The translations under genes were made by a program, and so were the position numbers. From NCBI RefSeq assembly GCF_001425355.1, contig NZ_LMQN01000016.1:1-64000 (forward strand): 64,000 bases of DNA. The letters run 5' to 3'. Position 1 is the first letter of the stretch. Each line of letters opens with the position of its first letter. The notes beneath the pieces are model-generated. The model saw only the letters and a list, made by a program, of their open reading frames with translations, did not search any database and was not told the DNA's origin. Positions 9,895-15,612 of this stretch are shown one piece after another. This stretch comes from Chryseobacterium sp. Leaf405 (GTDB lineage Bacteria > Bacteroidota > Bacteroidia > Flavobacteriales > Weeksellaceae).

Positions 9895-10259
9895 ATCAAA
9901 AAATAAAAACAATCCGTCCGTTCATAGGTTCTGAAAATTTTGAAATTAGCAGAAATTTTTACAAAGATTTAGGGTTTGAAGAAATTATTTTAGAGCCGAA
10001 ACTCTCTTTATTCAGATGGAATGAAGTCGGTTTTTATCTTCAGGATGCTTATATCAAAGATTGGATTGATAATACAATGCTTTTTATAGAAGTGGAAAAT
10101 GTTGAAAATTTCTGGCAGGAACTTACACAATTGAAACTTCCTGAAAAATATGAAAATGTTCGCTTAATACCTATTAGAACAATGGATTGGGGAAAAGAAT
10201 GTTTTGTACACGATCCTTCTGGAATTTTATGGCACTTCGGTGAATTTGTCACTAAATAA
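9891..10259 (+). CDS. VOC-superfamily (glyoxalase/bleomycin resistance-like) protein
   Basis: A 122-residue protein with the paired beta-alpha-beta-beta-beta pattern of the vicinal oxygen chelate fold. It opens with RPFIGSENFEISRNFYKDLGF and closes with FVHDPSGILWHFGE, the usual last strand of bleomycin-resistance-like proteins. It may bind or chelate a small molecule, or act as a metalloenzyme, in the cytosol. It overlaps the preceding acetyltransferase gene by 4 bases and is followed 2 bases on by the endonuclease V-like gene, so the three form one operon. No substrate can be assigned. Confidence 0.82.
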   Translation: MNQKIKTIRPFIGSENFEISRNFYKDLGFEEIILEPKLSLFRWNEVGFYLQDAYIKDWIDNTMLFIEVENVENFWQELTQLKLPEKYENVRLIPIRTMDWGKECFVHDPSGILWHFGEFVTK

Positions 10260-10261
10260 TT

Positions 10262-10768
10262 ATGATTTACGCTTTCGACACCTATTATTATCCAGATTAC
10301 GCAAATACTGTCTGTATTGCCTTTGAACATTGGGATTCTGAACAGGAAACAGAAATTTTCAGAGAAAAAACAGATATCACTTCCGAATATGAGAGTGGTG
10401 CTTTCTACAAGAGAGAATTGCCTTGTATTTTAAGTTTATTAAAAAAAATCAATCTTAAAGAAAACGATCTGATCATTGTTGATGGCTATGTGACTTTAGA
10501 CGACGATGGGAAAATTGGTTTGGGAGGCTATCTTTATGAAGCCTTAGAAAAGGAAATTCCTGTAATTGGTATTGCCAAGAATGATTTTAAAAGCCCTGAT
10601 TCTCAAAGAAGATCAATTTGCCGAGGTGAAAGTAAAACACCGATTTTCCTCACAGCAAAAGGTATTGATGTAGATTTCATTCAGCCAAAAATAGAAAAAA
10701 TGCACGGAAATTTCAGGATTCCGACATTATTGAAAAAATTAGATCAATTAACAAGAATTGACGATTAA
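10262..10768 (+). CDS. Endonuclease V-like protein
   Basis: A 168-residue protein resembling endonuclease V, which nicks DNA (or RNA) near deaminated bases such as inosine. The family's acidic active-site positions appear to be kept: D6 in the first strand (AFDTYYY), E52 in YKRELP and D74 in IIVDGY. The GGYLYEALEKEIPVIGIAK segment matches the family's core following that Asp. It is shorter and more divergent than the E. coli enzyme and lacks the full PYIPGLLAFRE motif, so substrate range may differ. It is the third gene of the GNAT/VOC operon. The call is moderately sure. Confidence 0.7.
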   Translation: MIYAFDTYYYPDYANTVCIAFEHWDSEQETEIFREKTDITSEYESGAFYKRELPCILSLLKKINLKENDLIIVDGYVTLDDDGKIGLGGYLYEALEKEIPVIGIAKNDFKSPDSQRRSICRGESKTPIFLTAKGIDVDFIQPKIEKMHGNFRIPTLLKKLDQLTRIDD

Positions 10769-10853
10769 TTTGGAATGATTTCAAAAGTTTTATTTATTTC
10801 ACTAAACTGACAAATATCAGTACAATATTATTTTTATTAATTCTAAATAAATA

Positions 10854-10977
10854 TAAATTTGTGCAAGTAAAAATTAATCAACCAATCACCAGAAAAGTAT
10901 GAGGAAAACACATATCTAATCATATCCATATCAATTTTTGTTTTTTCTAACCGGCGGCCATATCCACCGGTTTTTTA
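10854..10977 (+). ncRNA. Candidate small RNA or leader-peptide unit
   Basis: A perfect -7 element (TAAATTTG, 10854-10861) is followed about 110 bases later by a strong terminator, with only a six-codon frame (MRKTHI, 10899-10919) between. The expected transcript, from about 10868 to 10977, is too short for a normal protein. It could be a small RNA, or a leader whose short peptide governs read-through into the reductase gene. No -33 TTG is well placed, and no known RNA family is recognised, so this is a prediction from layout alone. Confidence 0.45.
10949..10977 (+). terminator. Strong intrinsic terminator
   Basis: AACCGGCGG (10949-10957) pairs with CCACCGGTT (10964-10972), one mismatch, around CCATAT, and runs straight into six Ts. 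It ends the short unit that starts at about 10868, and would also stop read-through from the operon to the left. Confidence 0.88.
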
Positions 10978-11030
10978 TTTTTCAACTTCAATTTATTGTT
11001 TGCTAAGAAATTGAAATATCTTTTGTTAAT

Positions 11031-11065
11031 TCCATTTTGGCTACATCAATATCCGTTTTGGCAAC
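11031..11065 (+). promoter_or_regulatory. Tandem direct repeat, probable AraC-family operator
   Basis: TCCATTTTGGCTAC (11031-11044) and TCCGTTTTGGCAAC (11052-11065) agree at 12 of 14 positions and are exactly 21 bp apart, two turns of the helix. This is the usual form of an AraC-family activator site. The second copy ends about 21 bases before a -7-like GACCTTTG (11087-11094), so a bound activator would sit where a -33 element should be. The AraC-type regulator gene lies just past the reductase gene. The link between the two is inferred. Confidence 0.6.
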
Positions 11066-11121
11066 TTTAATCTTTTCACAAGTGTAGACCTTTGTCATGT
11101 AAAATTTAAACAAATTAAAAA

Positions 11122-11919
11122 ATGAAAACAATTTTTATAACAGGTGCCTCAACAGGACTAGGCAAAACAACCGCAAAATTATTTCAAAGCAAAGGATGGA
11201 ACGTTATTGCAACGATGAGAAACCCAGAAGCTGAAACGGAATTAACTCAATTAGAAAATGTTACGCTTCTTCCTTTGGACGTTACCAATTTAGAGCAAAT
11301 TAAATCAACGTTAAAAAAAGCACTTGAAATCGGTGATATCGATTTGGTATTAAATAATGCAGGCTACGGATTAATCGGTCCATTGGAATCACTAAATGAT
11401 GATCAGATTCTCAGACAACTGGATACTAATTTGTTGGGAGTAATTCGTGTAACTAAAGAATTTATCCCTTATTTCAGAGAGAAAAAAAGCGGAATGTTTA
11501 TCACCACAACTTCTATCGGTGGATTGATTGCATTTCCATTGGGATCAACGTATCATGCAACGAAATGGGCTTTGGAAGGCTGGAGTGAAAGCTTAGCTTT
11601 TGAGTTAAATACTTTCGGAGTTGATGTAAAAACGGTTTCCCCGGGAGGAATTAAAACCGATTTTATCACCCGTTCTTTAGATATGGGAACGCATCCTGAA
11701 TACCAGGGAATGATTGATAAAATGATGTCTAATACGGATGCAATGATGGAAGGAGCTTCAGAACCGGAAGTGATTGCCGAAGTAATCTATGAAGCAGCAA
11801 CGGACGGCAAAAAACAATTACGATATCAAGCCGGAGAAGACTCGAAAGCTTTATATGCACAGCGTTTGGAAATGGGCGCAGAAGCTTTCAGAGAGCAGTT
11901 TGGAAAACAGTTTATCTAA
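11122..11919 (+). CDS. SDR-family oxidoreductase
   Basis: A 265-residue classical short-chain dehydrogenase/reductase, an NAD(P)-dependent cytosolic enzyme. The nucleotide-binding glycine motif TGASTGLGK is at residues 7-15, the NNAG structural motif near 79, the catalytic Ser in the TTTSIGG stretch near 132, and the active-site YHATK follows near 144-148, with PGGIKTDF after it. The subfamily acts on unknown aldehydes, ketones or alcohols. It is preceded by a probable AraC operator and followed 94 bases later by an AraC-type regulator, an arrangement suggesting induction by its own substrate or a related compound. Confidence 0.92.
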   Translation: MKTIFITGASTGLGKTTAKLFQSKGWNVIATMRNPEAETELTQLENVTLLPLDVTNLEQIKSTLKKALEIGDIDLVLNNAGYGLIGPLESLNDDQILRQLDTNLLGVIRVTKEFIPYFREKKSGMFITTTSIGGLIAFPLGSTYHATKWALEGWSESLAFELNTFGVDVKTVSPGGIKTDFITRSLDMGTHPEYQGMIDKMMSNTDAMMEGASEPEVIAEVIYEAATDGKKQLRYQAGEDSKALYAQRLEMGAEAFREQFGKQFI

Positions 11920-12013
11920 ATCAGATCTGAAATTTGGGTTTGAATTGCTGAAGTTTTAATCTAAAATAGCAGATCACGAATTTTGTCTCCTTAATATTTT
12001 TATATCTTTAATC

Positions 12014-12928
12014 ATGGAAAAGAAAGATACATCTCCATTAAAAATTTCGTCTATTTCGGAACTGCATACCATTTTACAGTTGCCGAAACCACTTCATCCT
12101 TTAATCAGTTTAGTGAATAATGGTGAAATGGAAGTAGATAAATCCTTTTTAGACCGAAGTTTTACCCTCAGTTTTTTCAAAATTTCCTATAAATTTTCTG
12201 AAAATGGAAAAATGGGTTATGGACAGGGATATTATGATTTTAATGAAGGAGGAATGATGTTTACCGCTCCGAATCAGGTGTTGATGACAGATGAAAATGC
12301 GAAATATTATGGATATACTTTGTTCATTCATCCGGATTTCTTGAGAAATTATCCTCTGGCGAAAAATATTAAGAAATATGGCTTCTTTTCCTATGATACG
12401 AATGAAGCTTTGCATTTATCTGATAAAGAAAAAACGTTAATCGTAGGTTTGCTGAATAATATTAATGATGAACTGAATACGGCAATTGACGAAATTAGCC
12501 AAGATGTTATTATTTCTTATATTGAAGTTTTGCTAAATTACAGTAATCGTTTTTATAAAAGACAATTTATCACGAGAAAAGTCGTCAGCCATGATCTTTT
12601 AACTAAAATGGATGATCTTTTAGAAGATTATTTTAATCAACAGGAAACGCTTACAAAAGGACTTCCGACCGTAGAATTTCTCGCTTCAAAGCTGAATTTG
12701 TCGACGCATTATTTAAGTGATATGCTAAGAAATCTAACAGGGCAAAATGCACAACAGCATATTCATGAAAAATTAATTGAAAAAGCAAAAGAATATCTCA
12801 CGACAACAAATTTTTCAGTTTCTGAAGTGGCTTACCAGTTAGGATTTGAACATTCACAGTCTTTTAATAAATTATTTAAAAAGAAAACGAATACAACTCC
12901 TCTGAACTATAAATTATCGTTTAATTAA
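12014..12928 (+). CDS. AraC-family transcriptional regulator
   Basis: A 304-residue regulator. The N-terminal ~200 residues are a sensor domain with no clear match beyond the cupin-like AraC type. The last ~100 residues hold the two helix-turn-helix units: FLASKLNLSTHYLSDMLRN and VAYQLGFEHSQSFNKLFKK, ending in TTPLNYKLSF. It most likely controls the reductase gene upstream. TTG at 11983-11985 and TATCTTTA at 12003-12010 (17 bases apart) form a promoter ending only 3 bases before the ATG, so the message may be leaderless or nearly so. The ligand is unknown. Confidence 0.9.
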   Translation: MEKKDTSPLKISSISELHTILQLPKPLHPLISLVNNGEMEVDKSFLDRSFTLSFFKISYKFSENGKMGYGQGYYDFNEGGMMFTAPNQVLMTDENAKYYGYTLFIHPDFLRNYPLAKNIKKYGFFSYDTNEALHLSDKEKTLIVGLLNNINDELNTAIDEISQDVIISYIEVLLNYSNRFYKRQFITRKVVSHDLLTKMDDLLEDYFNQQETLTKGLPTVEFLASKLNLSTHYLSDMLRNLTGQNAQQHIHEKLIEKAKEYLTTTNFSVSEVAYQLGFEHSQSFNKLFKKKTNTTPLNYKLSFN

Positions 12929-12950
12929 AACTATATATAAATCATCAACA

Positions 12951-12985
12951 AATGCCTGTAAAATTTACAGGCGTTTGCTATTTTT
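12951..12985 (+). terminator. Terminator after the AraC-type gene
   Basis: GCCTGTAA (12954-12961) pairs with TTACAGGC (12965-12972), extended by AAT/GTT ends, and is followed by a T-rich stretch. Confidence 0.75.
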
Positions 12986-13175
12986 CAGAAACGAATAAAA
13001 TAAAGCATTTAAGAGATATTTAACTAAAAATATATTTTTTCTTTCAGTTGTTAAAAAATTAAAATAAAACCTTAACAGTTCCCTGATGAAAATTATAAAA
13101 ACTTTATTATTTCTAATTCTCATGATGTAGATAAATTGGACTTATTTTGACAAAAAATTAAGACCACTACAAATT

Positions 13176-14348
13176 ATGACTGAACATCTCTCGAGGAAGC
13201 TTCTTTTTACGGGCTTTCTATTTCTTTATAGCTTTTTCTTTTCTCAAAACTTAAAAAATCTAAAAATCATTGGTGCCGAAGACGGAAAACCAATTCCGAA
13301 TGCAAGAATTATTTTACCGGCAGAAATAATTTATACCAATGATGATGGTGTCGCCATGATTCCTGAAAATACGATCAATCTCGAAGTCTCAAAGGTAGGA
13401 TACCAAACAGAAAAGCTGACTCAATTTACTCCGATTATTAAGCTTAAACTTTTGTACAGAGATATTGAAGAAATAAAAATTACCAATATTGATATTAAAA
13501 AACTTTTTGAAGATGTAAGAGACAATTATTCTAAAAGATATTACAGCAAACCTTCTCTTTATGATATTATTTTTAAGCAGAAATATACAGTTGACGATAA
13601 AACAAACTCTCTCGTGATTGCTGAAGCAAAGTTCTGGGCACTTTCGAATGCGTATAATTTCAAGTTCAGTAACAGGGAAGATTATGACAAATTTGTTCAG
13701 ATCGAACTCAACAATATCAAATATTTTAAATTTATAAAAAGTGACTTGGATTCGATTTCACAAACCAATGTAAAGAAAAATGAAGTGGGAGGAAATTTTT
13801 TTCTGAATTATGAACTCAGAAGAATATTGCTTCACATAAATGTGGCTGGAGCAAAATATTCAGGGAAAATTGTTGCCGATGATAATAATGAACAGACAAT
13901 TTTATTTAAAATAGAAACAATGCCAGGAATAAAGGTGGAGGGCACTCTGCTTTACAATGCTATTGATAAAGTAATTACACATTATGAACTGGATTTTGAT
14001 CAAAGTGGTTTTGCTCCCTATAAAGTAAATGATAAAAATGGAAAAGAGTATGAATTTCAGGCTGGAACTGGAACAATAAGCTTCGATTTTTATAAAAAAA
14101 ATAATAAATATCTTCCTTCACAAGCCAATATAGAAAGTGATGGATATATAACTTTCAATGGTGAAAAACACAGCCGAACTTACGAAAGAAAAGTTACTTT
14201 CCAGACCTTTAGAGAAGCAAAAAATGAAAGTCTTCCGAATAGAATAGATATGACCAAAAATATGTGGGAAAACATTCCGAACCATGAACAAAAAGACAGT
14301 AAAATAGCATTATCAAAAGAAGAACAGGAATTTATAGACGAGAAATAA
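13176..14348 (+). CDS. Secreted protein with carboxypeptidase regulatory-like domain
   Basis: A 390-residue exported protein whose function is not known. It has a signal peptide ending near residue 24 (FFFSQ). Residues about 27-95 form a carboxypeptidase regulatory-like beta-sandwich (AEDGKPIPNARI ... INLEVSKVGYQTEKL) of the kind found at the N-terminus of many Bacteroidota surface proteins. The remaining 290 residues, beta-rich with many Lys, Asn and Tyr, are not recognised. It ends 1 base before the GLPGLI-family gene and is surely co-transcribed with it. There is no type IX sorting tail and no TonB barrel. Confidence 0.8.
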   Translation: MTEHLSRKLLFTGFLFLYSFFFSQNLKNLKIIGAEDGKPIPNARIILPAEIIYTNDDGVAMIPENTINLEVSKVGYQTEKLTQFTPIIKLKLLYRDIEEIKITNIDIKKLFEDVRDNYSKRYYSKPSLYDIIFKQKYTVDDKTNSLVIAEAKFWALSNAYNFKFSNREDYDKFVQIELNNIKYFKFIKSDLDSISQTNVKKNEVGGNFFLNYELRRILLHINVAGAKYSGKIVADDNNEQTILFKIETMPGIKVEGTLLYNAIDKVITHYELDFDQSGFAPYKVNDKNGKEYEFQAGTGTISFDFYKKNNKYLPSQANIESDGYITFNGEKHSRTYERKVTFQTFREAKNESLPNRIDMTKNMWENIPNHEQKDSKIALSKEEQEFIDEK

Positions 14349-14349
14349 C

Positions 14350-15168
14350 ATGAAAAAACTACTATTTACTTTTTTAATTACCGGGGCTTTAATGAAGGCG
14401 CAAACACATCGTTTTATTTATGATGTAGTTTACAAAAAAGATTCAACTTCAACGATGTTCATGAAAGAAAATTATCATTTGGATATTGATAACGAAAATG
14501 TTACGTATTATACAAGAGATTTTTTTATCGCAGATTCTTTGATTGTTAATAATATCGAATTTCCGAAAGGAACAAAACTAAACACTTCAACCATTGTTTT
14601 TCACAAAAAAGGCGATGAGAATTATGATGAATTTGATTTGTTGGAAGGAAATATTATTTTAAAACTTCAATCCAAAGATTCTCAAAACTGGAAATTGACC
14701 AATGAAAATAAAAAAGTTAATGATCTGATGTTACAAAAAGCAACCACAACTTTCGGCGGCAGAAAATGGACGGCATGGTTTACGAAAGAAATTCCGTTTC
14801 AGGAAGGTCCTTACAAGTTTCATGGACTTCCTGGTTTGATCGTAGAATTGTATGATGATAAAGAAAATTATAAATTTGAATTGGTAAAATCGGTAAAAAT
14901 AGATAAACCTGCGAAGAACCAGTTTATAGAGATGTCAAGACAAATGAGTGTACCTGTAGATTGGGAAAAGTATAAAAAAACGAAGCTTACTTTTTATGAT
15001 TCTCCGATAAATTATCTTAAAAACGGAGGAAAAGGCGACCAGTTTTTCCTGAACGACGGAACAAAGGTAAATCCAGCCAATTCCCGTGAAATAAACGAGA
15101 GATTGAGACAGAATATTAAAAAATATAATAATCCGATTGATCTGAAAAAAGCGATTGTTTATCCTTAA
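14350..15168 (+). CDS. GLPGLI-family secreted protein
   Basis: A 272-residue exported protein with a short signal peptide (cleavage near MKAQ). It carries the family's name-giving motif, here HGLPGLIVELYDD near residues 157-169, preceded by FGGRKWTAWFTKEIPF, which is the usual context. GLPGLI proteins are widespread in Flavobacteriia and of unknown function; they often sit beside regulatory-domain or TonB-type surface proteins, as here. It is the second gene of a two-gene operon. Confidence 0.9.
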   Translation: MKKLLFTFLITGALMKAQTHRFIYDVVYKKDSTSTMFMKENYHLDIDNENVTYYTRDFFIADSLIVNNIEFPKGTKLNTSTIVFHKKGDENYDEFDLLEGNIILKLQSKDSQNWKLTNENKKVNDLMLQKATTTFGGRKWTAWFTKEIPFQEGPYKFHGLPGLIVELYDDKENYKFELVKSVKIDKPAKNQFIEMSRQMSVPVDWEKYKKTKLTFYDSPINYLKNGGKGDQFFLNDGTKVNPANSREINERLRQNIKKYNNPIDLKKAIVYP

Positions 15169-15281
15169 AAATCATCGATGGTAATTTGGTAAACTTGTAT
15201 TTTAAAATAAAAGAACCCGCTCTTTAGAAGCGGATCCAGTAGATAAATACATCTCATTTTTTTAATTAGACAACAATAAAA

Positions 15282-15316
15282 AAGCACAGCCGACAACGCT
15301 GTGCTTAAATTTTTAT
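15282..15316. terminator. Bidirectional terminator
   Basis: AAGCACAGC (15282-15290) pairs perfectly with GCTGTGCTT (15298-15306). T-rich sequence follows on the plus strand, and a stronger T run lies on the minus strand. It is the likely end of the GLPGLI operon. Confidence 0.8.
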
Positions 15317-15435
15317 AAATTTAATTGCAATTTCAAAACTGAAGAAAGCAAAAATTGAATTCATTTTCAGATTTATTACATAGTAAATGTAGGAATTAAT
15401 TTTTTACTTACAATGAATTTAATGTTAAAGTTCAC

Positions 15436-15465
15436 AAGTTATCCACAATTTTTTGTGGATAACTT
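15436..15465. repeat. Palindrome carrying two perfect DnaA boxes
   Basis: TTATCCACA at 15439-15447 and TGTGGATAA at 15454-15462 are exact DnaA consensus boxes facing each other. They are embedded in 13-bp arms (15436-15448 and 15453-15465) that pair perfectly around four Ts. A third box, TTTGGATAA at 15483-15491, has one mismatch. There is no T run, so a terminator is unlikely. The site may bind DnaA as part of a replication origin, a titration site or a regulatory site; the convergent genes around it do not favour an origin. Confidence 0.6.
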
Positions 15466-15577
15466 TGGTCATTTCATTTTTCTTTGGATAAAATAATCCT
15501 GACAATCCTCAAGTATTTATTTTTATTAAGTAATATTTAAATTTTACAATTTAATTGTAAGATCAAATTGAAAAGAA

Positions 15578-15612
15578 AAAAAAGAGCGTAAATTTTACGC
15601 TCTTTTTTTTAA
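15578..15612 (-). terminator. uvrA terminator
   Basis: AGAGCGTAAA (15583-15592) is mirrored by TTTACGCTCT (15594-15603), with A and T runs on both sides. It overlaps the last codons of uvrA and serves the minus strand. Confidence 0.85.

Larger units (their letters stand above)
10769..11121. other. Intergenic region with a short transcription unit and an operator
   Basis: The 353 bases hold no ordinary gene. They contain a self-contained promoter-to-terminator unit (10854-10977) and, closer to the reductase gene, a 21-bp-period direct repeat (11031-11065) that looks like an AraC-family binding site. Both are listed separately. GACCTTTG at 11087-11094 is a 7-of-8 match to the -7 element and is the likely promoter of the reductase gene. 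Confidence 0.7.
15169..15608. other. Intergenic region between convergent genes, with DnaA boxes
   Basis: The 440 bases hold no gene. They contain a weak CCGCT/AGCGG hairpin, a terminator at 15282-15316, a 13-bp perfect palindrome carrying two DnaA boxes (15436-15465), a third box with one mismatch (TTTGGATAA, 15483-15491), a very AT-rich tract (about 15509-15580) and the uvrA terminator. Confidence 0.7.

Noticed and set aside
15169..15608. Main replication origin
   Set aside because: The DnaA boxes are real, but only two perfect ones and one near-match are seen, dnaA is not in the window, and the flanking genes converge on the site, which is unlike a typical origin. It is kept only as a finding.
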